64,000 nucleotides of DNA from Alphaproteobacteria bacterium (GTDB taxonomy: Bacteria > Pseudomonadota > Alphaproteobacteria > Caulobacterales > Maricaulaceae): NCBI GenBank assembly GCA_016124205.1, contig WGOD01000002.1, forward strand, positions 310,001-374,000. The letters run 5' to 3'. The first letter of the stretch is position 1, and each line of letters starts with the position of its first letter. This document shows positions 52,086 to 62,226 of this stretch, piece by piece. Below the pieces are notes generated by a model. It ran no database searches. It was not told where the DNA came from and saw only the letters and a program-made list of their open reading frames with translations. The position numbers and the translations under genes are program-made.

Positions 52086-53297
52086 CTAAAGAGACCCCAA
52101 CAACTCACCCTTCGTCAGCGCAAAGCGCGATTCCACCCAGCGGTCTTCAAGCCGGGTCAGGGTCTCGCCCAGTTGCGGGCCCTTCTCCATGCCGGACGCG
52201 AGCAGGTCCGCCCCGGCGACCGGGAAGACGGGCGGGGCGAAGCTGCGGGCATGGGCGAGCGCGCCGCCCCAGCCTTCGGGCGGGGTTTCCTGTGACGCGA
52301 AATAGAGCGCGAGCCGGTCAGCAACGGCCTGATTACCCTTCCGATAGACAAGCTTTTCCAGTCCGGCGCGGGTCTGCCAGTCATGAGCGAGCGCGACGGC
52401 GAAGTTCGGATCGAGCGCGGTGCGCAACCGGTCCTTCTCGGCATTGGACATCTTCATATCCTGCGCCAGTGTCTCGCCAGCCGCGTCGTCCGGGCAGAGC
52501 GCGAGGAAGCGCAGGAAGGCGTCCGCCTCGCCCATCTCGATCAGGCGGTCCAGCCGCATGCGGTCAAGGTTACCATAGAGCACCGCCATCACGCCGGCCT
52601 CGTCCATCGCCGCGAGCGCGGTACGCGGGTCTTCGGCGGCGAGCAGCTTCTTCGTTTCCTTCCACACGCGTTCGGCGGAGAGTTGGGCGAGCCCGTCCCT
52701 CATCGCCGCACAGGCGGCGAGTGCGTCCGGGTCCGGCTCGCCATGGCCGTACCAGGCGAAGAAGCGGAAGAAGCGCAAAATGCGGAGATAGTCCTCGGCA
52801 ATGCGGTCTTCCGCCTTGCCGATGAAGAGGATGCGACGGTGCAGCGCGTCCTCCACTCCCGAGGCATAGTCGATCAGCGTGCCGTCGGGTTCGGCATAGA
52901 TGGCGTTCAGGGTGAAGTCGCGGCGCTTCGCGTCCTCGGCCCAGTCGGTGGTGAAGGCCACGGTGGCGCGGCGGCCATCGGTCGAGACGTCGCGGCGGAG
53001 CGTGGTGATCTCGAAGGGCTGGTGGTCGGCGACGGCGGTCAGCGTGCCATGGGCGATGCCGGTCTCGTGCACGGCGATGTCGGCGGCCTTGAGGGCCTCG
53101 GCGGCGCGTTCGGGCACCAGCGTCGTGGCGATGTCGATGTCGTCGACCGGCTGGCGCAGCAAGGCGTTGCGCACGCAGCCCCCCACGAAGCGCGCGGACT
53201 GCGGCTCGGCGGCTTCAAGCGCCTCGATCACACGGCGCGTGGCCGACGCGATCAGCCAGTCATGCTCGTCCGGTTCGAGACGGTCGGGTGAAATCAT
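52086..53297 (-). CDS. cca: CCA tRNA nucleotidyltransferase
   Basis: This class II nucleotidyltransferase adds or repairs the 3' CCA of tRNA. The 403-residue protein has ARFVGGCVRNALLRQPVDDIDIAT (the catalytic DxD in DIDIA), ETTLRRD-like ITTLRRDVSTDGRRA, DAKRRDFTLNAIY and EDYLRILRFFRF, all in conserved order. The alphaproteobacterial lineage keeps GGCVRN in place of the GGxVRD loop. The 4-bp overlap with the DUF6111 gene upstream, and the string with CoA pyrophosphatase and DUF1285, is a familiar alphaproteobacterial operon. Confidence 0.93.
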   Translation of the reverse strand: MISPDRLEPDEHDWLIASATRRVIEALEAAEPQSARFVGGCVRNALLRQPVDDIDIATTLVPERAAEALKAADIAVHETGIAHGTLTAVADHQPFEITTLRRDVSTDGRRATVAFTTDWAEDAKRRDFTLNAIYAEPDGTLIDYASGVEDALHRRILFIGKAEDRIAEDYLRILRFFRFFAWYGHGEPDPDALAACAAMRDGLAQLSAERVWKETKKLLAAEDPRTALAAMDEAGVMAVLYGNLDRMRLDRLIEMGEADAFLRFLALCPDDAAGETLAQDMKMSNAEKDRLRTALDPNFAVALAHDWQTRAGLEKLVYRKGNQAVADRLALYFASQETPPEGWGGALAHARSFAPPVFPVAGADLLASGMEKGPQLGETLTRLEDRWVESRFALTKGELLGSL

Positions 53298-53743
53298 TGC
53301 GGATCGCCGGCAGCGTCTTCCGTGGGGTTGGCCGGCGGGGCGTCAATCTCGGCGCCGTCCGGCATATCGGGTTCCGGTGCCGGATCGGCGTCGGGCGAAT
53401 CGAAGGCGCCGGGATCCTCGTCCTCGCGGGTTGTCGACGTGCCGAAGGGACGACCGGGCAGGACGCGCCGTTCCTCGACCTCGTTGGAAAAGCCGGAACG
53501 TTGCACTTCACCATTCTCGAACCGGGTCGGGACGTAACGCCCGTCCTCTGGCCCGCCGCGTTCACCGACCAGAACGAGTGCGACCAGGCCGATCGCCGCC
53601 AGCAGGCCGCCGACCGCACCGAGGATCACGCTCGGCATCGGTTTGGGATTCTCCGGCACATTGGTCTGCAGGAGCCGCCAGGCCCCGTAGAGCGCGAACG
53701 GTGTCAGGAATAGGATGATCTCGATCAGGGTCAGTCTGAGCAT
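53294..53743 (-). CDS. DUF6111-family membrane protein
   Basis: This 149-residue protein has two N-terminal helices (LIEIILFLTPFALYGAWRL and VILGAVGGLLAAIGLVALVLVG) and a long acidic, Pro-rich tail (EDEDPGAFDSPDADPAPEPD and on). The start MLRLTLIEIILFLTPFALYG is characteristic of DUF6111, small inner-membrane proteins found between cca and nudL-like genes in this class. Function is unknown. It overlaps both neighbours by 4 and 13 bp. Confidence 0.75.
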   Translation of the reverse strand: MLRLTLIEIILFLTPFALYGAWRLLQTNVPENPKPMPSVILGAVGGLLAAIGLVALVLVGERGGPEDGRYVPTRFENGEVQRSGFSNEVEERRVLPGRPFGTSTTREDEDPGAFDSPDADPAPEPDMPDGAEIDAPPANPTEDAAGDPQ

Positions 53744-54354
53744 GGCTCGTCATACAGCCTTTCATGCAGGGCCCGCAGCATGCCAGCCGTTGCCCCCCAG
53801 ATATAGCGCCCTTCCCATGGCATGGCGTAATAACGGCGCATCCGGCCCTGAAATTCGCGCTCGTGGGTCTCGTGATTGGCGGCGTCCATCAGCCAGTCGA
53901 AGGGCGTTTCGAACACGTCCGCTACCTCGCCGGGGTCCGGCAGCATCGTGAAGCCCGGCTTCACGATGCCGACGAAGGGGGTGACGTGAAATCCGGTCAC
54001 CGTCTCGTAGCTGTCGAAGCGGCCGACGAGGTCGATCCGGTCCGGCGTAATCCCGATTTCCTCATGGGTTTCGCGCAGCGCCGCCTGCGGCAGGGTCTCA
54101 CCCGGCATGGCGCGGCCGCCGGGAAAGGAAACCTGGCCGGCGTGGGAGGGCAGATGGTCGGCGCGCAGCGTCAGGATGAAGCGCGGCGGACCGTCATGCA
54201 GGACGAGCGGGGCGAGCACGGCAGCGGGCCGCAGCGTGCGCTCCGGGAAGGTTACGTCGTTGAGGTCGTTGTCGCCGCGCCGCGGGCGCGCATCCTCCCC
54301 CTCGACCGGGTCGAGCTTGGCGCGCAAGAGGTCGATCAGCGTGCGTGTGCTCAC
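53731..54354 (-). CDS. CoA pyrophosphatase (NUDIX)
   Basis: The 207-residue Nudix hydrolase has the box FPGGRAMPGETLPQAALRET followed by HEEIGI. The CoA-type upstream segment RADHLPSHAGQVSFPGG and downstream GFHVTPFVGIV are typical of the NudL/YeaB group, which splits CoA or its derivatives to 3',5'-ADP and phosphopantetheine. It overlaps DUF1285 by 4 bp on one side and DUF6111 on the other. Confidence 0.88.
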   Translation of the reverse strand: MSTRTLIDLLRAKLDPVEGEDARPRRGDNDLNDVTFPERTLRPAAVLAPLVLHDGPPRFILTLRADHLPSHAGQVSFPGGRAMPGETLPQAALRETHEEIGITPDRIDLVGRFDSYETVTGFHVTPFVGIVKPGFTMLPDPGEVADVFETPFDWLMDAANHETHEREFQGRMRRYYAMPWEGRYIWGATAGMLRALHERLYDEPCSD

Positions 54355-54923
54355 GCGACCGAACCCAGTTCGAACGTTTCTCCGCCCGATTCGATGGTCA
54401 GCCGGTTGCCGTCCTGAGCCGCCATCTCCACGAGCTCGTAGAAAACCGCGCGCGTGATCAGCGCTTCCAGCCGCCCGCGCACCAGAACGAACGGGGTCGG
54501 CTCTTTCGTTTCGGGATCGATCTCGACGCGAATCGGGTGGTCAGGTCCCGCCTCGGCCAGATCACCGAGATTGGTCGTGAAGATCAGGACTTGCCGCCCG
54601 TCGCGTTCGGCGCGGTCGACCCGCACCGCCAGGAAGGGGGCGATCTCGACGCGGACCGCCTGCTTTTCCACCGGCGTCACTAGATAATGAACGCCATCGT
54701 CATCTTTTCGCAGGATTGTCGAAAACAGCCTTACAAGACGGTCGCGGGTGATGCGCGTCCCGTCATGCCACCACGACCCGTCCCGCCGGATTTCCATGTC
54801 CATGGTGCCGCAGTGTTCGGGATTCCATTTCTCGACCGGAGGCAGGCCGTCGCCGGCCGAGGCCGCGGCCTCAAGCAGCGACTGCATTGCTTTTCCGTCA
54901 TGCGGGCTTGTGGTCATGGACAC
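54351..54923 (-). CDS. DUF1285-family protein
   Basis: The 190-residue protein shows the DUF1285 pattern: CGTMDMEIRRDGSWWHDGTRI, RLVRLFSTILRKDDDGVHYLVTP, and HPIRVEIDPETKEPTPFVLV. Structures of this family are known but function is not. It heads the string DUF1285, CoA pyrophosphatase, DUF6111, cca. It is divergent from the MoxR gene at 55008 across about 85 bp. Confidence 0.82.
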   Translation of the reverse strand: MSMTTSPHDGKAMQSLLEAAASAGDGLPPVEKWNPEHCGTMDMEIRRDGSWWHDGTRITRDRLVRLFSTILRKDDDGVHYLVTPVEKQAVRVEIAPFLAVRVDRAERDGRQVLIFTTNLGDLAEAGPDHPIRVEIDPETKEPTPFVLVRGRLEALITRAVFYELVEMAAQDGNRLTIESGGETFELGSVA

Positions 54924-55007
54924 TCCGCACGCCCGCGTCCATTCTCCGGCGCAAACGGGGCGTGCGCCTCTTTTACAAATCTCACCACCTGAGTCAGGGA
55001 GCCCAGT

Positions 55008-56012
<1,005 letters not shown>

Positions 56013-56021
56013 CACAGCCAC

Positions 56022-56921
56022 ATGGCCTCTCCCTTCACGCGGCATGACGATTCGGAAAAGCTGACCCGGCTGAGACAGGCCGGGGAAGAGGCCGCGCGCC
56101 CCTTCCCCGAACTGCTGGCCGATGCCGAGCGGATCGCCGCGACGGTCGCGCAGGGCGTCCATGGACGCCGCCAGCGCGGCACGGGCGAGAATTTCTGGGA
56201 ATACCGACACCACCGGCCCGAAGACGGGGCGGCGGCGGTCGACTGGCGCATGTCGGCCCGCGCCCAGCGCCTGTTCGTGCGCGAGAATGAGCGCGAGGCC
56301 GCGAGCACGGTCTGGCTGTGGCGCGAAGCCTCGCCGTCGATGACCTTCGCGTCTTCGAACGCCCTGCCCCTGAAATCCGACCGCGCGGCGGTGTGTCTGA
56401 TCGCACTGGCCGCGCTCCTGACCCGCGGCGGCGAACGTGTGGCCGTGCTGGGCGAATCCGAACGCGCACGCACCCGTGCCCTGGGCCTCGAACGCGTCGC
56501 CGCACGACTGGCCACCGGACCGGGCAGTTCGCAATCGGTCGAAGCGCCCAGCCTGTCGCGCTACGGCACCGCCGTTCTGGCCAGCGACTTCCTCGATCCG
56601 ATCGAGACCTGGTCGGCGCGCCTCTCGCGCTTCGCCGCGCTGCAATCGCATGGCGTGATGCTGCGGATCGTCGATCCGATGGAAGAGGAGTTTCCCTTCA
56701 AGGGCCGCACGCGCTTCGAAGCGCCGTCGGGCCATGACAGCCTGCTCTTCGGCCGCGCCGAAGAGGCGGGCAAGACCTATCGCAAACGCTGGGCGGAGCA
56801 TGGCGAGGCGCTGACCGCGCTCGCCCGCCGCACTGGCTGGACGCTGGTCACGCACCGCACCGACCGCCCGGCCACACAGGCCGTGCTCGCCCTTTATCGC
56901 GCGCTGGCGCGGGAGGCGTAA
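56022..56921 (+). CDS. DUF58-domain protein
   Basis: The 299-residue protein carries the DUF58 block RRQRGTGENFWEYRHHRPEDG followed by AAAVDWRMSARAQRLFVREN, the hallmark R-x-Y-x-P-GD-like segment of MoxR-associated proteins. It then has a VWA-like region, SPSMTFAS and AVLASDFLDPIETW. There is no membrane segment. It is 9 bp after MoxR and 4 bp before the next gene. Such proteins bind the ATPase and its VWA partners. Confidence 0.88.
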   Translation: MASPFTRHDDSEKLTRLRQAGEEAARPFPELLADAERIAATVAQGVHGRRQRGTGENFWEYRHHRPEDGAAAVDWRMSARAQRLFVRENEREAASTVWLWREASPSMTFASSNALPLKSDRAAVCLIALAALLTRGGERVAVLGESERARTRALGLERVAARLATGPGSSQSVEAPSLSRYGTAVLASDFLDPIETWSARLSRFAALQSHGVMLRIVDPMEEEFPFKGRTRFEAPSGHDSLLFGRAEEAGKTYRKRWAEHGEALTALARRTGWTLVTHRTDRPATQAVLALYRALAREA

Positions 56922-56925
56922 GGCG

Positions 56926-59634
56926 ATGTGGACGCTCGGCCCGCTCGGATTTGCCGCGCCGCTGGCGCTGTTCGGTCTCCTGACCCTGCCCATCCTATGG
57001 CGGCTGCTGCGCGCGACACCGCCGCCGCCGAAACGGGCGATCTTCCCGCCGCTGCGTCTGCTGCGCGATGCGCCGGACGATACCGAGACCCCGCATCACG
57101 CGCCGTGGTGGCTGATCGTGTTCCGCCTGCTTCTGGCGACGCTGATCATCATCGCCCTGGCGCGTCCGGTCTGGCAGCCGGAGCCGGACAATCTCGCACC
57201 GCGCCCGCTGCTGCTCGTCGTCGACAATGGCTGGGCATCGAACCCGTCCTGGGACGCGATCCAGCGCGAGGCGGAGCGCCACATCAACCGCGCGGACAGC
57301 GCCGGCCAACCCGCCGCGCTGGTGCTGACCGCCGATCTTGGCACGGAGGAAATCCGGCTCGACGATCCCGACATGGCGCGCCGGAGGCTCGAAGCCGCGG
57401 TGATACGGGCCTGGTCGCCGGACAGGACCAATGCCGCGAGCCGGCTCGCGGCCGCCGATTTTGACCGGGCGCTGGACGTGGTGTGGATTTCCGACGGTCT
57501 GCGGACTGACGGGATGACCGAACTGGCGGAGACGCTATCCGATCTGGGCCGCGTCATCGCGATCCGTCCCGATGCCGGGGGGGCCGCCATGGCGCTGACC
57601 CCACCGGAGGTGACGCCGGACGGCTTCGCGATCAACGTGCTGCGCAGCGAGGACAGCCTGCCGCGCACCGTTACGGTGCAGGCCACCAGCGAGGACGGCC
57701 GTGCGGTCGCGCGCGCTGAAGCGGTGTTCGAAGCCGGTCAGCGCGATGTGCGCACGACGATCGAATTGCCGCTGGAATTGCGCAACCGGGTCAGCGCGAT
57801 CCGGATCCTGGAGCAGACCTCGGCCGGTGCGGTCCAGCTGACCGACGATGCATGGCGGCGCCCGACCGTCGGCATTCTCGACGCCGCGAGCGAGGACGGC
57901 CAGCCACTCCTGTCCGAGCTTCACTATGTGACGCGGGCGCTCGAACCCTTCGCCGAGCTTCAGCGCGCGAACCTCGACACGCTGATGGAGACCCCGCCGG
58001 CGATCATCGTGATGGTTGACGCGGCGCGCACCGACGATCCGCGCCTGGCCGATTTCGTCGACCAGGGCGGCGTGCTGATCCGCTTTGCCGGTCCGCGCCT
58101 CGCCGCGCGCGGCGACGAGCTTCTGCCCATTCCGCTGCGTGAAGGCGGGCGGATGTTCGGCGGCGCGCTGGCCTGGGACGAACCCCAGCGCCTGGCGCCC
58201 TTCGCGCCGACCTCGCCCTTTGCCGGGCTGGAAGCCGATCCCGAGGCGGTGGTGCGCAGCCAGGTTCTCGCCGAGCCGGGCACGGCAACCGACGACCGGG
58301 TCTGGGCGCGGCTCGAGGATGGCACGCCGCTGGTCACATCGGCTCGCCGCGGCCGGGGCTGGGTTGTGCTGTTCCATGTTACGGCCGGGCCGGAATGGTC
58401 CGACCTGCCGCTGACCGGCCTGTTCCCGCGCATGCTGCGCCGGACACTGTCGCTGTCCTCCGGGGGTGCGCCGTCGACGGCGCAGGGCGGCAGTTATGCC
58501 ATCGACCGCGCGATCGACGGCCGGGGCCGCCTGTCTGATCCGCCCGCCAGCGCACGGCCGATCCCGGCGCAGCTGTTCGAACAGGCGCGGGCCAGTGCGG
58601 AAACGCCGCCGGGCCTCTATCGCGCCGGCACGGTCTCGGCCGCCCTCAACGTGATGCGCATCGGTGACGGGCTTCGGGCGCTTCCCGCCGAGATCGGCGG
58701 GGTACGCTTTGCCAATCTCGACGCCCCGCGTCAGACACCGCTCGCCGGAGTTCTCCTGGCGGTTGCCCTGATCCTCTTGGCGCTCGATGCACTGATCGCG
58801 CTGGCGCTGGCCGGGCGGCTGGCGATGCCACGCTTTGCCCGGGGCGGCACGGTCGCGGCTTTGGCGGTGCTGGTCCTGTTGCCTGCCCTCGCCCCGCGTG
58901 CCGAGGCGCAGGACACCGACATCCAGTTCGCGATGGAAGCCTCGCTCGATCTGCGCTTCGCCTATGTGCGAACGGGCAATGCCGAGATCGACAGTCGCAG
59001 CCGCGCGGGCCTGACCGGGCTGAGCCAGCAGGCGATGCGGCGCAGCGCGATCGAGCCCATCGAGCCGATGGCAGTCGATATCGAGAGCGACGAGCTGGTC
59101 TTCTTCCCGATGATCTACTGGCCGGTGCGCGAGGACACCCCCGCCCTGTCGCCGGAAGCCGCCGCGCGCGTGACGGCCTACATGCAATCGGGCGGGCTGA
59201 TCGTGTTCGACACGCAGGATGCCGATACCGCCGCCCTGCGCGCCGGCCGGCCGCATCCGGGCCTCGTCCGGATTCTGGAGTCGGTCGATGTCCCGTCACT
59301 GGCACAAATGCCCGCGGACCATGTCCTGACGCGCAGCTTCTACCTGCTCGACACCTATCCCGGGCGCTTCCAGGGCGGACCGGTCTGGGTCGAGGCCGAC
59401 CCCGACGGCGCGGCCCGCGACGGCACTTCCGGCGTGGTGATCGGGTCGAATGACTGGGCCTCGGCCTGGGCGGTCGGGCCGAATGGCGAAGCGCTCTATC
59501 CCGTTGATGGCGGTGACCGCCAGCGCGAACTGGCGCAGCGTTTCGGCGTCAATCTGGCGATGTATGCCCTGACCGGGAACTACAAGGCCGACCAGGTCCA
59601 TGTGCCGGCGCTGCTCGAAAGGCTGGGGCAGTGA
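56926..59634 (+). CDS. Membrane-anchored BatA/DUF4159-domain protein
   Basis: The 902-residue protein opens with a BatA-like membrane segment (GFAAPLALFGLLTLPILWRL and PWWLIVFRLLLATLIIIALARP). A degenerate VWA domain follows, whose metal site reads LLLVVDNGWASNP instead of D-x-S-x-S. A large periplasmic middle is followed by two more helices (about 606-627, 640-658), and a C-terminal DUF4159 domain (ELVFFPMIYWPVREDTP, VTAYMQSGGLIVFDTQDAD, and near-terminal NLAMYALTGNYKADQ). The gene ends in a 4-bp overlap with the next. It is the core of a MoxR-linked envelope machine of unknown task. Confidence 0.85.
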   Translation: MWTLGPLGFAAPLALFGLLTLPILWRLLRATPPPPKRAIFPPLRLLRDAPDDTETPHHAPWWLIVFRLLLATLIIIALARPVWQPEPDNLAPRPLLLVVDNGWASNPSWDAIQREAERHINRADSAGQPAALVLTADLGTEEIRLDDPDMARRRLEAAVIRAWSPDRTNAASRLAAADFDRALDVVWISDGLRTDGMTELAETLSDLGRVIAIRPDAGGAAMALTPPEVTPDGFAINVLRSEDSLPRTVTVQATSEDGRAVARAEAVFEAGQRDVRTTIELPLELRNRVSAIRILEQTSAGAVQLTDDAWRRPTVGILDAASEDGQPLLSELHYVTRALEPFAELQRANLDTLMETPPAIIVMVDAARTDDPRLADFVDQGGVLIRFAGPRLAARGDELLPIPLREGGRMFGGALAWDEPQRLAPFAPTSPFAGLEADPEAVVRSQVLAEPGTATDDRVWARLEDGTPLVTSARRGRGWVVLFHVTAGPEWSDLPLTGLFPRMLRRTLSLSSGGAPSTAQGGSYAIDRAIDGRGRLSDPPASARPIPAQLFEQARASAETPPGLYRAGTVSAALNVMRIGDGLRALPAEIGGVRFANLDAPRQTPLAGVLLAVALILLALDALIALALAGRLAMPRFARGGTVAALAVLVLLPALAPRAEAQDTDIQFAMEASLDLRFAYVRTGNAEIDSRSRAGLTGLSQQAMRRSAIEPIEPMAVDIESDELVFFPMIYWPVREDTPALSPEAAARVTAYMQSGGLIVFDTQDADTAALRAGRPHPGLVRILESVDVPSLAQMPADHVLTRSFYLLDTYPGRFQGGPVWVEADPDGAARDGTSGVVIGSNDWASAWAVGPNGEALYPVDGGDRQRELAQRFGVNLAMYALTGNYKADQVHVPALLERLGQ

Positions 59635-61694
59635 TGCTGGAAGCCACAACGATCGATTTCGCGCCGATCCTGCCGGTCTGGGTCATCGCCCTTCTCAGCG
59701 GGACGGCCGTGCTGGCTGCGTTGTTCGGCGCGCTGATGCGCCTGAATGGCTGGCTGTGGCGATCCCTGACCGCGCTTCTGATCGCGCTTGTCCTCCTCAA
59801 TCCTTCGCTCGTCGACGAACAACGCGATCCGCTGCCGGATATCGCCGTCGTGCTCACCGACCGCACGGAGTCCATGGACATAGGCGGCCGCAGTGAGGCA
59901 GCCGATGCGGCGCTCGCGGAACTGCGCACGTTGGCGGAGCGCGACGACACGCTGGAACTGGTCGAGGCCGAGATTTCTCAGTCGCCCGATGGCAGCCTGA
60001 TGATGGATGCCTTCAACGCGGCGTTGGCCGGAGTGCCGCGCGACCGTCTGGCCGGCGTGGTGGCGATCACGGACGGGCAGATCCACGACGCGCCGGGCGA
60101 TGCCAATGCGGTCGACCTCGATGCGCCCTTCCATCACCTGATGGCGGGCGACCCGGATGCCGGCGACCGCCGTCTGATCATCGTGGAATCCCCGCGCTAC
60201 GGCCTGGTCGGCGATCCGGCGATCTTTACCGTCCGCGTCGAGGACGATGCGATGAGCGGCACCGCCACCGTGACCTTCCGTATTGATGGCGGCGATCCGG
60301 TGACGGCGCGTGTCGCCATCGGCGAGGACACGCGCGTCGAGGCCCCGATCGACCACCGCGGCGCAAATGTCGTCGAGATCGAGGTCGAGCCCGGTCCAGA
60401 GGAATTGTCGCTGGTCAACAATCGCGCCGCGGTTTCCGTCACCGGCGTGCGTGACCGGCTGCGGGTGCTGCTGGTGACCGGCGAGCCGCACAATGGCGCC
60501 CGCGCCTGGCGCGACCTGCTGAAGTCCGACCCGTCGGTCGATCTCGTCCACTTCACCATTCTGCGCCCGCCCGACCGGCAGGACGCGACGCCGATCGACG
60601 AGCTGGCGCTGATCGCCTTCCCGACGCGCGAACTGTTCGCCGAGAGCCTCGACGAATTCGATCTGGTCATCTTCGACCGGTATCGCCGGCGAGGCATCAT
60701 GCCGCCGCTCTATTTCGACTATATCGCGCGCTACGTGGAAAACGGCGGGGCGTTGCTGGTCACGGCCGGTCCGCCCTTTGCGGCCCCGGTCAGCATCTAT
60801 CGCACGCCGCTGGCCGCGGTGATCCCGGCGCGCCCGACCGGCTATGTCGCCACGGGTCCCTTCCGCCCGGAGCTGACCGATACCGGTGCGCGCCACCCAG
60901 TGACCGCCGGGCTGGCCCCGCCCGAAGGTGAAGCGCCCTGGGGCCGCTGGTTCCGGCGGATCGATGCCACACCGCTTGGCGGTGAAACCCTTTTGCAGGC
61001 GCCGGATGGCGGCCCGCTGCTGGTCCTGTCGCACGCCGGTGAGGGCCGCGCCGCGATCCTCCTGTCCGACCAGTCCTGGCTGTGGGGGCGTGGATTCGAA
61101 GGCGGCGGTCCGGACGCGGAAATGTTCCGCCGGGTGGCCCACTGGCTGATGCAGGAGCCGGAGCTCGACGAGGAGCACCTGTCCGCCGTCGTCCGCGACG
61201 GCCAGCTGGAAGTGCAACGCCGCACGCTGGCGCAATCTGCGCCGCCGCTTGAAATCACCTGGCCCGACGGGTCCGGCGAAACCGTGGACATGCAGGCCGG
61301 GGATACGCCGGGCATCTTCACGGCGGAACGCGAAGGCCGGTCGACCGGCCTCGTCCGGTTGCGATCGGGCGAGCTGACCACGGTTGCCGCGCTCGGCCCG
61401 CTCAATCCCCGGGAATATTCAAACCTGGTTCCGACACCGGACATGCTGAACGGCCTGGTCGAAACCAGCGATGGCGGCTTCGCCGCGATCGGGGAAGCGG
61501 GAAATGTGGACCTGCCGCAATGGCGACGGACGCGCGCTGACGCGGTCCATGCCGGTCGAAGCTGGCTTGGGCTGAAGCGCAACGAGCGTTTCATCGTCCG
61601 CGCCGCCGAACGGACACCTCTGGCCCCGGCCCTGATCGCCCTGTTGATCCTCCTGACCACTCTGGGTTTGGCCTGGCGCCGCGAGGGGCGCTAA
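59631..61694 (+). CDS. Large membrane protein with VWA-like and glutamine-amidotransferase-like regions
   Basis: The 687-residue protein has N-terminal helices (VWVIALLSGTAVLAALFGAL and LWRSLTALLIALVLLN), a VWA-like start AVVLTDRTESMDIGGR (DRTES where a MIDAS would be DxSxS), and GVVAITDGQIHDAPG. A later region, YIARYVENGGALLVTAGPPFAAP, recalls class I amidotransferase-like folds without the catalytic cysteine. A C-terminal helix (ALIALLILLTTLGLAW) anchors it. It is translationally coupled to the DUF4159 gene. The role is unknown; it likely forms a complex with its three upstream partners. Confidence 0.75.
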   Translation: MMLEATTIDFAPILPVWVIALLSGTAVLAALFGALMRLNGWLWRSLTALLIALVLLNPSLVDEQRDPLPDIAVVLTDRTESMDIGGRSEAADAALAELRTLAERDDTLELVEAEISQSPDGSLMMDAFNAALAGVPRDRLAGVVAITDGQIHDAPGDANAVDLDAPFHHLMAGDPDAGDRRLIIVESPRYGLVGDPAIFTVRVEDDAMSGTATVTFRIDGGDPVTARVAIGEDTRVEAPIDHRGANVVEIEVEPGPEELSLVNNRAAVSVTGVRDRLRVLLVTGEPHNGARAWRDLLKSDPSVDLVHFTILRPPDRQDATPIDELALIAFPTRELFAESLDEFDLVIFDRYRRRGIMPPLYFDYIARYVENGGALLVTAGPPFAAPVSIYRTPLAAVIPARPTGYVATGPFRPELTDTGARHPVTAGLAPPEGEAPWGRWFRRIDATPLGGETLLQAPDGGPLLVLSHAGEGRAAILLSDQSWLWGRGFEGGGPDAEMFRRVAHWLMQEPELDEEHLSAVVRDGQLEVQRRTLAQSAPPLEITWPDGSGETVDMQAGDTPGIFTAEREGRSTGLVRLRSGELTTVAALGPLNPREYSNLVPTPDMLNGLVETSDGGFAAIGEAGNVDLPQWRRTRADAVHAGRSWLGLKRNERFIVRAAERTPLAPALIALLILLTTLGLAWRREGR

Positions 61695-61713
61695 CCGCCC
61701 GATGCGGTGAGAG

Positions 61714-61738
61714 TTTGGTTACCTGACAGGTTACCAAA
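61714..61738. promoter_or_regulatory. 25-bp dyad-symmetric site, candidate repressor operator
   Basis: TTTGGTTACCTG-A-CAGGTTACCAAA is a palindrome with one mismatched pair in 12. It also contains a direct repeat of GGTTACC. There is no T-run after it, so it is not a normal terminator. It sits between the MoxR cluster and the small membrane protein gene, about 145 bp upstream of the latter's start. A 61796-61801 TATAAC could be a -10. Confidence 0.45.
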
Positions 61739-61831
61739 GTCGCGAATTCGCGCCTGCCAGCGAAGAGAAACGTCGTAAATGCGCCAATGAAGGCGTATAA
61801 CCTCCCCCTCAGAGCAAAAATCGGGATCAGA

Positions 61832-61857
61832 ACCAAGGGCTTTGGACAACCCTTGGT
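61832..61857 (+). other. Hairpin in the leader of the small membrane protein gene
   Basis: ACCAAGGG (61832-61839) pairs with CCCTTGGT (61850-61857) around a 10-nt loop, 24 bp before the ATG at 61882 and next to its ribosome site. No U-run follows. It may control translation or mRNA stability. Confidence 0.45.
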
Positions 61858-61881
61858 CGCTGTGCAGTCAGGGGGCTGTGT

Positions 61882-62160
61882 ATGCAAGCATGGACTTTTT
61901 ACATCTGGACGCTGGCCCACGTGGTTGTGGCGATTGCCGTCGCATTGACCGCGCCAATGTGGACCACGCTGGCCGTTCTGGCCCTGATCGCGTGTTCCCA
62001 GATCAGCGTCTATTTCAACGCGAAGCTCGACGAGGGCATATTTGAGGAAACCACCAGCGACGGTGCCGCCAGCCTGCTCCGATCAGCCTATATGGTCGGG
62101 CCGCTGGCGATCCTGACGCTGACCGGGGTTGTGCTGTTCTTGTTTGTCCGGTCGCTTTGA
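61882..62160 (+). CDS. Two-helix membrane protein of unknown function
   Basis: The 92-residue protein has helices at about 6-45 (WTLAHVVVAIAVALTAPMW then TTLAVLALIACSQ) and 68-90 (YMVGPLAILTLTGVVLFLFV) with an acidic loop LDEGIFEETTSDG. The start follows AGGGGGCTGTGT. No family is recognised. It has a candidate operator and a leader hairpin, and it lies 66 bp before the MscS gene, so the two could be expressed together in response to envelope stress. Confidence 0.65.
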   Translation: MQAWTFYIWTLAHVVVAIAVALTAPMWTTLAVLALIACSQISVYFNAKLDEGIFEETTSDGAASLLRSAYMVGPLAILTLTGVVLFLFVRSL

Positions 62161-62226
62161 CGTCGAACGGAATACTCGACGCCGGGTAAAAAAACACCGT
62201 AGTCTGATGGCCTTGCAACCGGCCGG

